The notes under the pieces are model-generated. The model searched no databases, had not been told where the DNA came from, and saw only the letters and a program-made list of their open reading frames with translations. From Phyllobacterium phragmitis (GTDB lineage Bacteria > Pseudomonadota > Alphaproteobacteria > Rhizobiales > Rhizobiaceae): DNA of 64,000 bases. Made by a program: the position numbers and the translations under genes. The stretch's first letter is position 1; every line of letters begins with the position of its first letter. The stretch is taken from NCBI RefSeq assembly GCF_002980495.1, contig NZ_PVBR01000003.1:1-64000 (forward strand), in the 5' to 3' direction. This document shows, piece by piece, positions 47,903 to 56,568 of this stretch.

Positions 47903-49280
47903 ATGGCGACCAGATCCCACCACCTTGCGCAGGCCGGCCTATCTCTCGCTTGCCGACCAGATCGCGCAAGCCATCGGAGATGGCAGGCTGGAAAGCGGCG
48001 CCCGCCTGCCGCCCCACCGGCGGATGGCCTATGAGCTGAACCTGTCGGTGCAGACGGTAAGCCGCGCCTATGAGGAACTGATCCGCCGCGGCCTGCTTTC
48101 CGGCGAGACAGGGCGCGGTACGTTCGTGCGCGCACAGCGGCGCGAACCCGACCCGCCCTATCTGCCCGAGCGGCTCGGCGAAGTCATCGATCTGTCGATC
48201 CTCAAGCCGGTCTGTGAGACAATGCATCTGGAGCGGATGAAGAAGGCGCTCGGCTGGCTGGCGGAAACGCTTCCGGCGAGCGCCGCCCTGTCTTTCCGAC
48301 CCAATGTGGTTTTCCCCCATCACCGCGCCGTAGCGGTCGAATGGCTGAAGATCTGCGGTCTCGATGTGCCCGCCGCCAACATAAGCGTTACCAATGGCGC
48401 GACGGCGGCGATGACGGTCGCCTTGATGAGCGCCGCGCCTCCCGGCTCGACGGTCGCGACAGAAGGAATCGGCCATCATACGCTGCCGCCGCTCGCATCC
48501 TATCTCGGGCTGACGCTGCAGGGCCTCGCCATCGACGAGGAAGGTATATTACCGGAAGCGCTAGACTTATGCTGCAGAACGACCGGAATCCGGGCGGTTT
48601 TCATCCAGCCTTCCGCGATCAGCCCCACCGCGACATTGATGGGGGCCGAACGCCGGGCAGCAATTGCCGAAGTGGCGCGGCGGCATGACATCGCGATCAT
48701 CGAAAGCGATGTTCTCGGCGCGCTCGTCGAAAATCGCCCAGCCCCCATTGCGGCCTTCGCGCCCGAACGGACCTTCTATTTCACCAGCTTCACCAAGACC
48801 GTCATTCCCGGCCTGCGTATCGGCTATCTCGTGGCGCCCGACCGGTATGTCGCAGCAGTGGCGAACCGGCATCTGGTCTCGAACTGGATGGCGACCCCCA
48901 TGGTGGCCGAGATCGCGACCCGCTGGATCACCGACGGCACCGCGCTGGAACTGGTCCGCTGGCAAAGGGAGGCACTGCACAAGCGCCACCGGATCGTCTC
49001 GGAAGTGCTTCCCGATATCCCGTATCTCTCCCATCCACAAAGCCTGCATATCTGGCTCCCCTTGAGCGGAGAACGTACCGAGGAGGCTTTCGTGGCGCAT
49101 GCGCGCCTGCAGGGCGTGGCAATCGCGCCCGGCGCTTCATTCCGCATTTCGCCGGATGAAAAAGGACGCGCCGTTCGTATCTCACTCGGCTCCACGACCG
49201 AGGAAGAACTGCGCTCAGGGCTCGGCGTCGTCGCCAATCTGCTGCGCGGAGACCCGGAACATCTGTTGCTCGCGATTTGA
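47895..49280 (+). CDS. enuR: MocR/GabR-type regulator of ectoine catabolism
   Basis: A 461-residue fusion of an N-terminal GntR winged helix (LADQIAQAIGDGRLESGARLPPHRRMAYELNLSVQTVSRAYEEL) and a type I aminotransferase-like domain. The PLP lysine is Lys301 in TSFTKTVIPGLRIG. EnuR proteins repress ectoine genes and respond through PLP to diaminobutyrate and its acetylated form. Its place directly before ehuABCD supports the name. The start at 47895 is chosen by family length. Confidence 0.88.
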   Translation: MTIWRPDPTTLRRPAYLSLADQIAQAIGDGRLESGARLPPHRRMAYELNLSVQTVSRAYEELIRRGLLSGETGRGTFVRAQRREPDPPYLPERLGEVIDLSILKPVCETMHLERMKKALGWLAETLPASAALSFRPNVVFPHHRAVAVEWLKICGLDVPAANISVTNGATAAMTVALMSAAPPGSTVATEGIGHHTLPPLASYLGLTLQGLAIDEEGILPEALDLCCRTTGIRAVFIQPSAISPTATLMGAERRAAIAEVARRHDIAIIESDVLGALVENRPAPIAAFAPERTFYFTSFTKTVIPGLRIGYLVAPDRYVAAVANRHLVSNWMATPMVAEIATRWITDGTALELVRWQREALHKRHRIVSEVLPDIPYLSHPQSLHIWLPLSGERTEEAFVAHARLQGVAIAPGASFRISPDEKGRAVRISLGSTTEEELRSGLGVVANLLRGDPEHLLLAI

Positions 49281-49314
49281 GCGATAAGGTGGTTTTTTCA
49301 TCACGATCATTTAA

Positions 49315-49354
49315 ATTGACATGATTTGATTTTTCGAATTGACATGATTTGATG
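49315..49354 (+). promoter_or_regulatory. Two 17-bp direct repeats upstream of ehuA, candidate EnuR operator
   Basis: AATTGACATGATTTGAT occurs twice exactly (49315-49331 and 49338-49354), start-to-start 23 bases, about two helical turns. Paired direct repeats spaced this way are typical for GabR/MocR regulators. They lie 51 bases before ehuA; TTGACA inside each copy may also act as a -35 element. Confidence 0.7.
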
Positions 49355-49404
49355 ACTACCCCATCGTCTATGCATAAGCCTGTCTCAATCAGGGGGAGAC
49401 ACGC

Positions 49405-50202
49405 ATGGCATCAGCCAATGCAGCACCGATCATCGAAATTGACGGCATCAGCAAGAGTTTCGGCTCGTTCAAGGTCCTCGATGAATTGTCGTTCAAAGTC
49501 GCGCCGCGTGAAAAGCTGGCGCTGATCGGGCCGTCCGGTTCGGGCAAGACGACGATCCTGCGTATTCTCATGACGTTGGAGGGCATCGACAGCGGCGATA
49601 TTCTCGTCGAAGGCGATAACCTCTATCGCATGCCTGGGAATGGCGGTCTGCGGCCCGCCGACGAGCATCATCTGCACAAGATGCGCACCAAGATCGGTAT
49701 GGTTTTCCAGCTCTTCAACCTGTTTCCGCATAAAAGCGTGATCGACAATGTGACGCTCGCGCCGATGCTGACCAAGGGGGTCAAACGAGCCGACGCCGAG
49801 CGCCATGCCATGGAATTGCTTGATATGGTCGGCCTCGCGGACAAGGCGAAGGCCATGCCGGCGCAGCTTTCCGGCGGCCAGAAGCAGCGCGTGGCGATCG
49901 CCCGCGCGCTGGCGCTTAGCCCCAAGATCATGCTGTTCGACGAGGTCACTTCCGCGCTCGACCCTGAACTGGTCGAGGAAGTTCTCAATGTGTTGTGGCG
50001 GCTTTGCGAGGAGACTGACATGACCATGCTTCTCGTCACCCACGAGATGGGATTTGCCCATGATTTTGCCGACCGCATCCTGTTCTTCGACCGGGGCCGG
50101 ATCGTCGAGGAGGGTAAACCCGACGAGATTTTCCGTCATCCGAAGCAGGAAAGGACGCAAACCTTCCTGAAGAAGATCATCGCGGCCGGGCACCGCGTCT
50201 AG
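49405..50202 (+). CDS. ehuA: Ectoine/hydroxyectoine ABC transporter ATP-binding protein
   Basis: A 265-residue polar amino-acid type ATPase with Walker A GPSGSGKTT, signature LSGGQKQRV, Walker B IMLFDEVTSALDPE and H-loop VTHEMGFAHDFADR. It powers uptake with EhuB, EhuC and EhuD. The order ehuABCD followed by eutABC matches the Sinorhizobium meliloti locus. It begins after a GGGGGAG site and is preceded by the direct-repeat operator. Confidence 0.93.
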   Translation: MASANAAPIIEIDGISKSFGSFKVLDELSFKVAPREKLALIGPSGSGKTTILRILMTLEGIDSGDILVEGDNLYRMPGNGGLRPADEHHLHKMRTKIGMVFQLFNLFPHKSVIDNVTLAPMLTKGVKRADAERHAMELLDMVGLADKAKAMPAQLSGGQKQRVAIARALALSPKIMLFDEVTSALDPELVEEVLNVLWRLCEETDMTMLLVTHEMGFAHDFADRILFFDRGRIVEEGKPDEIFRHPKQERTQTFLKKIIAAGHRV

Positions 50203-50203
50203 A

Positions 50204-50246
50204 GCATGATCCCGAAAAGTTGCAGACTTTTCGGACAAGATCATGC
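50204..50246. repeat. Fourth-family rhizobial palindrome between ehuA and ehuB
   Basis: GCATGATC-CCGAAAAGT-TGCAG-ACTTTTCGG-...-GATCATGC forms a long hairpin directly after the ehuA stop. Sequences beginning 'GAGCATGATCCCGAAAAGT' are a very common short palindrome in Rhizobiales genomes. Confidence 0.85.
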
Positions 50247-50305
50247 GGCTAAAACAATGCAATCCGCCCGTCGCGAGAAACTCAAAAACCAAAGGAGTTG
50301 GGAAC

Positions 50306-51157
50306 ATGATCAACATCAATCGACTGACCGGCGCAGTAAGCACTGCGGTTCTTTCATCCCTTCTTTTCGCCATGCCTGCGAAAGCCGAAGATACGCTGGA
50401 CAGATTGAAGGAGCAGGGCTTCGCGCGCATCGCGATCGCCAACGAGCCGCCATTTACCGCCGTCAACCCGGACGGAACCGTTTCGGGCGCTGCCCCTGAT
50501 GTCGCCCGCGCCGTTTTCGAAAAGCTCGGCGTCAAGGACGTCGTGGCCTCCATTTCCGAATATGGCGCCATGATCCCCGGCCTTCAGGCCGGCCGGCACG
50601 ATGCCGTCACCGCCGGCCTGTTTATGAAGCCGGAGCGCTGCAACGCCGTTGCTTATTCCGAGCCGATCCTCTGCGACGCAGAGGCATTCCTGGTGAAAAA
50701 GGGCAATCCGAAGGGCTTCAAGAGCTATGCCGATATCGCCAAGGATGCATCAGCCACCATCGGCGCGCCGGGCGGCGGCACCGAGGAGCGGCTTTCGCTT
50801 GAAGCCGGCGTTCCGCGCGACCGTGTCATCGTCGTTCCGGATGGCCAGAGCGGGTTGAAGATGCTGCAGGATGGCCGCATCGACGTCTATTCGCTGCCGG
50901 TCCTTTCGATCAATGATCTCGTCAAGAAGGCCAATGATCCGAACCTCGAAGTCGTCGCGCCCGTCGTCAATGCTCCGGTCTATTGCGATGGAGCAGCCTT
51001 CCGCAAGGACGACACCGCATTGCGTGACGCCTTCGACAAGGTCCTGGCCGAGATGAAAACCTCCGGTGAATTCGCCAAGATCATCGAGCCATATGGCTTC
51101 TCGGCGCAGGCGGCGATGTCGACAACGCGCGAAAAGCTCTGCGCCGCATCGAACTGA
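50306..51157 (+). CDS. ehuB: Ectoine/hydroxyectoine-binding periplasmic protein
   Basis: A 283-residue type II binding protein with a signal peptide (MININRLTGAVSTAVLSSLL..AKA). Family landmarks are RIAIANEPPFTAVNPDGTVSG, ISEYGAMIPGLQAGRHDAV and GAPGGGTEERL. EhuB binds both ectoine and hydroxyectoine. The start at 50306 has AAGGAGTTGGG upstream. A strong hairpin follows the gene. Confidence 0.93.
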   Translation: MININRLTGAVSTAVLSSLLFAMPAKAEDTLDRLKEQGFARIAIANEPPFTAVNPDGTVSGAAPDVARAVFEKLGVKDVVASISEYGAMIPGLQAGRHDAVTAGLFMKPERCNAVAYSEPILCDAEAFLVKKGNPKGFKSYADIAKDASATIGAPGGGTEERLSLEAGVPRDRVIVVPDGQSGLKMLQDGRIDVYSLPVLSINDLVKKANDPNLEVVAPVVNAPVYCDGAAFRKDDTALRDAFDKVLAEMKTSGEFAKIIEPYGFSAQAAMSTTREKLCAASN

Positions 51158-51174
51158 TCCCTCTCCGTCCATAA

Positions 51175-51202
51175 CGCTCCGGCCGCAAACCCGGCCGGAG
51201 CG
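51175..51202 (+). other. Stem-loop after ehuB
   Basis: CGCTCCGGCC (51175-51184) pairs perfectly with GGCCGGAGCG (51193-51202), with an eight-base loop and no U-run. It probably stabilises the ehuAB part of the transcript and lowers permease expression. Confidence 0.65.
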
Positions 51203-51228
51203 ACTATTCCCAAGTTCAGTAAAGAGGC

Positions 51229-51897
51229 ATGATGCCTATGGGCCAGTGGGCCGGTTATCTGCAGCTTATCCTCGACGGTGCGCTTGTCACGATCAAGCTG
51301 ACGCTGATGGGATCGGCTCTGGCGCTTGTGATGGCGTTTCTCGCCGGGCTGGGGCGACTTTCGCAGTTCGCAGCCGTGCGCTGGCTTGCGACGGCTTATA
51401 TCGAGTTCTTCCGTGGCACCTCGATTTTCGTTCAGCTCTTCTGGGCCTATTTCGTCCTGCCGCTGTTCGGTCTTTCGCTGACGCCACTGCAGGCAGGCGT
51501 GCTGGCGCTCGGTCTCAATGTCGGCGCCTATGGCGCGGAAGTGGTGCGCGGCGCGGTCAAATCCATCGGTAAGGAACAGTATGAGGCGTGCATCGCGTTG
51601 AATTTCAACCGATGGCAGAGCCTCCGCCATATCATCCTGCCGCAGGCTTTCGTGCTGATGCTGCCCACCTTCGGCAACAATGCGATCGAGCTTTTGAAAG
51701 CGTCCTCCGTGGTATCCCTCATCTCGCTTGCCGACATGACGTTCCAGGCGCAGGTGGTGCGCGCGCAGACCGGCAGCACGCTCGTTCCGTTCCTGACCAT
51801 CCTCATTCTTTATTTTGCCATGGCGAGCGTCATCTCTTTCGCCATCCGCTGGCTGGAGCGTTACATGACGCGCGGTCTTGACGGCATCAGGTCATAG
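51229..51897 (+). CDS. ehuC: Ectoine/hydroxyectoine ABC transporter permease
   Basis: A 222-residue HisM-type permease with about five membrane segments and the EAA loop (YEACIALNFNRWQSLRHIILPQAF). It forms the channel with EhuD. It begins ATGATGCCTATGGGCC after a GAGG site and is followed closely by ehuD. Confidence 0.92.
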   Translation: MMPMGQWAGYLQLILDGALVTIKLTLMGSALALVMAFLAGLGRLSQFAAVRWLATAYIEFFRGTSIFVQLFWAYFVLPLFGLSLTPLQAGVLALGLNVGAYGAEVVRGAVKSIGKEQYEACIALNFNRWQSLRHIILPQAFVLMLPTFGNNAIELLKASSVVSLISLADMTFQAQVVRAQTGSTLVPFLTILILYFAMASVISFAIRWLERYMTRGLDGIRS

Positions 51898-51906
51898 GAG
51901 GCCACG

Positions 51907-52563
51907 ATGGAATGGGATTGGGCCTTCGTCATACAGATCCTTCCGACCCTCTTTCAGGGCGTGAAGATCACCATTCTGGCAACATTGCTCGGCTCCGTCG
52001 TGGCGGCGGCGATCGGCCTCGTCATCGCTATTCTCCGGCGGTCGAAGAACCGGCTGGTGTCGATGCCGATGGGCTTCATCGCGGAGTTCATCCGAGGCAC
52101 CCCGCTTTTGGTGCAACTCTATTTCATTTTCTATGTGCTGCCTGACCTGGGCCTTACTCTGTCGCCGCTCGTTGCAGGCGTGATCGGTCTCGGGCTGCAC
52201 TACGGCACCTATACGGCCGAAGTTTATCGCGCCGGCATCGACAATGTGGCGCGCGGCCAGTGGGAAGCCGCCAAGGCGTGCAATCTCACGCCTTTCCAGA
52301 CCTGGACGCGGATCGTCCTGCCGCAGGCGCTGCCGCCGATGATCCCGGCGCTCGCCAATTACTTTATCGCCATGTTCAAGGAAACGCCGCTGCTCTCGGC
52401 AATCACGGTTCTCGAACTGATGAACCAGGCACGCAGTATCGCCAATTACAACTACCGCTATATCGAGCCGATCACGCTCGTCGGCGCGTTCTTCCTCGTC
52501 ATCAGCCTGATTTCGGTTGTCGGGCTGCGCTGGCTCGAACGCCGCTATGGCCGGATCGGCTGA
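51907..52563 (+). CDS. ehuD: Ectoine/hydroxyectoine ABC transporter permease
   Basis: A 218-residue HisM-type permease, partner of EhuC, with segments around IRGTPLLVQLYFIFYVLP and the EAA loop WEAAKACNLTPFQTWTRIVLPQA. Two permeases with one ATPase is the usual layout for this importer class. Confidence 0.92.
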   Translation: MEWDWAFVIQILPTLFQGVKITILATLLGSVVAAAIGLVIAILRRSKNRLVSMPMGFIAEFIRGTPLLVQLYFIFYVLPDLGLTLSPLVAGVIGLGLHYGTYTAEVYRAGIDNVARGQWEAAKACNLTPFQTWTRIVLPQALPPMIPALANYFIAMFKETPLLSAITVLELMNQARSIANYNYRYIEPITLVGAFFLVISLISVVGLRWLERRYGRIG

Positions 52564-52573
52564 GGAGAAGATC

Positions 52574-53353
52574 ATGGATATTTCCACGACTATCCGGCGC
52601 ACTGATTTGCCGCTCGATTATGATGCCCGCCCGATTGAAAAACGTATCGGCCTCATCATTCTTGCCACCGATCACACCACCGAGCCGGACTTCCGCAGGA
52701 TGGTGGCGAGCGACCGCATTGCACTTTATACGGCGCGCATCGCCTATGCCAATCCGACGACGTCGGAAAATCTGCGGCGCATGCAGCCCGAACTGACCAG
52801 GGCGGCAAGCCTGATCCTGCCCGACGAGAAACTCGACGCGATCTGCTATTCCTGCACATCGGCGTCCGTCGTCATTGGAGACAGGCAAATCCAGGCCGCG
52901 ATCTGGGCGGCCAAACCCGGCATTCCCGTCATCACCCCGACACTTGCCGCGATCAAGGCTCTTTATGCCGTGGGCGCGCGGCGCATCAGCATTCTCACGC
53001 CCTATACGATCGGCACGAGCGCGCCGATGGCCGATTATTTCGCAGCCAGCGGCTTTGACATTGCGCGCTTCACCTGTTTCGGCCTTGAAGACGATCGTCA
53101 GATGGCGCGGATCAGTCCCGCCTCGCTGGTCGCGGCTGCGCGCGAGGCGATGGCCGGGGATGCCGATGCGCTGTTCATTTCGTGCACGGCGCTTCGGGCG
53201 GCGGGCGTTGCCGCTGAAATCGAGCGCATCATCGGCAAACCCGTCATCACCAGCAATCTGGCGACAAGCTGGGCAGCACTTCGCATTTGCGGCGAGACGG
53301 AGCCGCAACCGGAGCTGGGCCGGCTGATGAGCCTACCGATGGCGGCTTGGTGA
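52574..53353 (+). CDS. eutA: Ectoine utilisation protein EutA (Asp/Glu racemase-like)
   Basis: A 259-residue protein of the maleate isomerase/aspartate-glutamate racemase fold. The paired cysteine sites are visible (ICYSCTSASVV and LFISCTALRAAGV). EutA, EutB and EutC are thought to convert hydroxyectoine to ectoine, but the individual reactions are not firmly shown. The start at 52574 has GAGGAGAAG upstream and lies 10 bases after ehuD. Confidence 0.88.
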   Translation: MDISTTIRRTDLPLDYDARPIEKRIGLIILATDHTTEPDFRRMVASDRIALYTARIAYANPTTSENLRRMQPELTRAASLILPDEKLDAICYSCTSASVVIGDRQIQAAIWAAKPGIPVITPTLAAIKALYAVGARRISILTPYTIGTSAPMADYFAASGFDIARFTCFGLEDDRQMARISPASLVAAAREAMAGDADALFISCTALRAAGVAAEIERIIGKPVITSNLATSWAALRICGETEPQPELGRLMSLPMAAW

Positions 53354-53356
53354 ACC

Positions 53357-54346
53357 ATGACTGACAATTTCGTCACGCTTGCCGAAATCGAAGAAGCGCG
53401 CCGCGCCATCGCCGGCAGGATCGTGCGCACGCCCACCATAGTCTCGCCGTCACTTTCGGAGCTGGCGGGGGTGCCGGTGTACCTGAAACTCGAACATCGC
53501 CAGACCACCGGCAGCTTCAAGTTGCGCGGCGCATCGAATGCGCTCAGCCACCTTTCGGATGATGAGAAGCGTCGCGGCGTGACCGCAGCCTCGACCGGCA
53601 ATCATGGCAGGGCGCTCGCCCATGCCGCCAGGCTGGAAGGCGTTCACACAATCATCTGTATGTCGCGGCTGGTGCCCGGCAACAAGGTCGACGAGATCCG
53701 CCGCCTTGGCGCCGAAATCCGCATTATCGGCAATTCGCAGGACGATGCCCAGGAGGAAGTCGACCGGCTTGTCAGCGAAGACGGGCTGGTCATGGTGCCG
53801 CCCTTCGACGATCCGGCTGTTATCGCCGGACAGGGGACGATGGGGCTTGAGATCATTGAGGACGTACCGGATGTCGATACCGTTCTCGTGCCGGTTTCCG
53901 GCGGCGGGCTTGCCGCCGGTGTCGCAGCGGCGATCAAGGGATTGCGTCCGCAGGCGAAGATCATCGGCGTTTCCATGTCGGCGGGAGCGGCGATGCGCGC
54001 CAGCCTCGATGCGGGGCACCCGGTGCTTGTCGAGGAAAGCGAAAGCCTGGCGGATTCGCTTGGCGGCGGCATCGGTCTCGACAATCGCCACACCTTCGCC
54101 ATGGTGCGCGATCTCCTCGACGACATCCTGCTCCTTTCCGAAGACGAGATCGCAGCCGGCATCACCCACGCCTATGCGATGGAGCGCGAGATCGTCGAGG
54201 GCGCGGCGGCTGTCGGTATCGGTGCAATCCTTGCCGGCAGGATCAGCGCTGCGGGCCCCATTGTCACCATCCTTTCAGGCCGCAACATCGATATGAACCA
54301 GCATCGTCATGTCGTCTGCGGCAACACGCACCCGCAAGAGGCCTGA
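53357..54346 (+). CDS. eutB: Hydroxyectoine utilisation dehydratase EutB
   Basis: A 329-residue PLP enzyme of the threonine dehydratase/serine racemase family. The PLP lysine is in TGSFKLRGA and the phosphate loop is VPVSGGGLAAGVAAAIKG. It is proposed to remove water in hydroxyectoine conversion together with EutC. It starts 3 bases after the eutA stop. Confidence 0.9.
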   Translation: MTDNFVTLAEIEEARRAIAGRIVRTPTIVSPSLSELAGVPVYLKLEHRQTTGSFKLRGASNALSHLSDDEKRRGVTAASTGNHGRALAHAARLEGVHTIICMSRLVPGNKVDEIRRLGAEIRIIGNSQDDAQEEVDRLVSEDGLVMVPPFDDPAVIAGQGTMGLEIIEDVPDVDTVLVPVSGGGLAAGVAAAIKGLRPQAKIIGVSMSAGAAMRASLDAGHPVLVEESESLADSLGGGIGLDNRHTFAMVRDLLDDILLLSEDEIAAGITHAYAMEREIVEGAAAVGIGAILAGRISAAGPIVTILSGRNIDMNQHRHVVCGNTHPQEA

Positions 54347-54349
54347 CCC

Positions 54350-55342
54350 ATGCCGCGCATGACGATCCTGACTGAAACCGATCTGCGAAAAATCGTGCGG
54401 CTCGATCTCGACGCGATCGCCTGTGTCGAATCCGCCTTCGAGGCTCTGGCGACCAAGGCCGTCGCCATGCCGCCGATCCTCAGGCTCGATATTCCCGAAT
54501 ATCGCGGCGAGGTCGACGTCAAGACCGCCTATATCCCCGGCGTCGAAGGCTTCGCGATCAAGATCAGCCCCGGCTTCTTCGACAATCCGAAACTCGGCCT
54601 GCCCAGCGTCAACGGCATGATGATGCTCTTGAATTCGCGCACCGGTCTGGTCGAGGCCCTGCTTCTCGACAATGGCTATCTGACCGATGTGCGGACCGCC
54701 GCAGCCGGCGCGGTCGCAGCCAAGCATCTGGCGAGGGCCGATGCGACCATCGCCGCGATTTTCGGCGCGGGCGTACAGGCACGGTTGCAACTCGAAGCGC
54801 TGGCCCTCGTGCGGCCCATCCGCGAGGCGCGCATCTGGGCGCGCGATCCGCAAAAGGCTCGACAAACAGCCGAAGAATTGCAGGCAAGGCTCGGTATCGA
54901 TGTGAAAGTCGAAAGCGACGCGGCAAGTGCTGTGCGCGGTGCAGACATCATCATCACCACCACACCGGCGAGCGAGCCGGTGCTGCGCGCCGAATGGCTG
55001 GAGCCCGGACAGCATATCACCGCCATGGGCTCCGATGCCGAACATAAGAACGAGATCGATCCCGCCATCATTGCAAAAGCCGAACCCTATATCGCCGACC
55101 GTCTCAGCCAGACGAGGTGCTTGGGCGAACTGCACCATGCCATCGCGGCGGGGCTTATCGCGCCTGATGCGCATTTCGCCGAACTGGGCGACATCATCTC
55201 GGGCAAGGCGACTGGGCGCTCCTCCCCCCAAGCCATCACGCTCGCCGACCTCACAGGGACCGGCGTGCAGGATACCGCCATCGCCTCGCTCGCCTGCGAA
55301 AGGGCGAAGCGCGCGCAGATCGGTACAGATTTCGAAAGCTGA
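54350..55342 (+). CDS. eutC: Ectoine utilisation protein EutC (ornithine cyclodeaminase-like)
   Basis: A 330-residue NAD-binding protein of the ornithine cyclodeaminase/mu-crystallin family with KISPGFFDNP, DNGYLTDVRTAAAGAVAAKHLA and the dinucleotide fold IFGAGVQARLQLEAL. It probably works with EutB on hydroxyectoine. It starts 3 bases after eutB. Confidence 0.9.
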   Translation: MPRMTILTETDLRKIVRLDLDAIACVESAFEALATKAVAMPPILRLDIPEYRGEVDVKTAYIPGVEGFAIKISPGFFDNPKLGLPSVNGMMMLLNSRTGLVEALLLDNGYLTDVRTAAAGAVAAKHLARADATIAAIFGAGVQARLQLEALALVRPIREARIWARDPQKARQTAEELQARLGIDVKVESDAASAVRGADIIITTTPASEPVLRAEWLEPGQHITAMGSDAEHKNEIDPAIIAKAEPYIADRLSQTRCLGELHHAIAAGLIAPDAHFAELGDIISGKATGRSSPQAITLADLTGTGVQDTAIASLACERAKRAQIGTDFES

Positions 55343-55377
55343 TAACGGGTTTTGCCCGAACGAGGAAACGACGGGAA

Positions 55378-56559
55378 ATGAGTGAACCAAATCTGAAATT
55401 CACCCGCGAGGAATATGCGCGGAGGCTGGAGAAAACCCGCGCGGAAATGCAAAGGCGCGGCATCGATCTGCTGATCGTCAGCGATCCATCCAACATGGCC
55501 TGGCTCACCGGTTATGATGGCTGGTCGTTCTATGTGCATCAGGCCGTCATCGTCCCGCCCGAGGGCGATCCCATCTGGTATGGTCGCGGGCAGGATGCAA
55601 ACGGCGCCAAGCGGACGGCCTATCTCTCGCACGACAATATCATCGGCTATCCCGACCATTACGTTCAGTCGACCGAACGCCATCCCATGGATTTTCTGGC
55701 GAAGGTCATCGCGGAACGCGGCTGGGACAAGATGATGATCGCCGTGGAGATGGACAATTACTGGTTTTCCGCCGCCGCCTTCGCCTCGCTGCAAAAGCAC
55801 CTGCCCAATGCGCGTTTCGTCGACGGCACGGCGCTCGTCAATTGGCAGCGCGCGATCAAGAGCGCTCGGGAACTCGACTATATGCGCAAGGCGGCGCGCA
55901 TCGTCGAACTGATGCATGAGCGCATCGCGGACAAGGCCGAGCCGGGGATGCGCAAATGCGATCTCGTCGCAGAAATCTATGATGCGGGCATTCGCGGCAC
56001 CAAGGAATTCGGCGGTGATTATCCGGCTATCGTTCCCTTGCTGCCATCGGGCGCAGATGCGGCTGCACCGCATCTGACCTGGGACGACAAGCCGATGAAA
56101 TCAGGCGAAGGCACGTTCTTCGAGATCGCCGGCTGCTATAATCGCTATCATGTGCCGCTGTCGCGCACGGTCTTCCTGGGCAAGCCGACACAGGAATTCC
56201 TCGACGCGGAGAAGGCAACGCTTGAGGGCATGGAAGCGGGACTTGCCGCAGCCAAACCCGGCAATACCTGCGAGGACATCGCGAATGCCTTCTTCGCCGT
56301 CTTGAAGAAATACGGCATCGTCAAGGACAACCGCACCGGCTATCCCATCGGTCTTTCCTATCCGCCGGATTGGGGCGAGCGCACGATGAGCCTGCGCCCC
56401 GGCGACAGGACCGAACTCAAGCCCGGCATGACCTTCCACTTCATGACCGGCCTGTGGCTGGAAACGATGGGGCTTGAGATCACCGAAAGCATTCTCATCA
56501 CCGAAACCGGCGTGGAATGCCTCGCCAATGTTCCGCGCAAGCTGCTCGTCAAGAATTGA
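55378..56559 (+). CDS. doeA: Ectoine hydrolase
   Basis: A 393-residue protein of the M24 (pita-bread) peptidase-like family, called DoeA or EutD. It opens the ectoine ring to N-acetyl-diaminobutyrate. Landmarks are LIVSDPSNMAWLTGYDGWSFYVHQ, GGDYPAIVPLLPSGADAAAPH and LSYPPDWGERTMSL. Its length and neighbours (eutABC before, doeB after) support the role. Confidence 0.93.
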   Translation: MSEPNLKFTREEYARRLEKTRAEMQRRGIDLLIVSDPSNMAWLTGYDGWSFYVHQAVIVPPEGDPIWYGRGQDANGAKRTAYLSHDNIIGYPDHYVQSTERHPMDFLAKVIAERGWDKMMIAVEMDNYWFSAAAFASLQKHLPNARFVDGTALVNWQRAIKSARELDYMRKAARIVELMHERIADKAEPGMRKCDLVAEIYDAGIRGTKEFGGDYPAIVPLLPSGADAAAPHLTWDDKPMKSGEGTFFEIAGCYNRYHVPLSRTVFLGKPTQEFLDAEKATLEGMEAGLAAAKPGNTCEDIANAFFAVLKKYGIVKDNRTGYPIGLSYPPDWGERTMSLRPGDRTELKPGMTFHFMTGLWLETMGLEITESILITETGVECLANVPRKLLVKN

Positions 56560-56568
56560 GGCTACAGA

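Noticed and set aside
49315-49354. Possible start of a CRISPR-like array
   Set aside because: Only two repeats with a 6-base gap and no cas genes; better explained as an operator.
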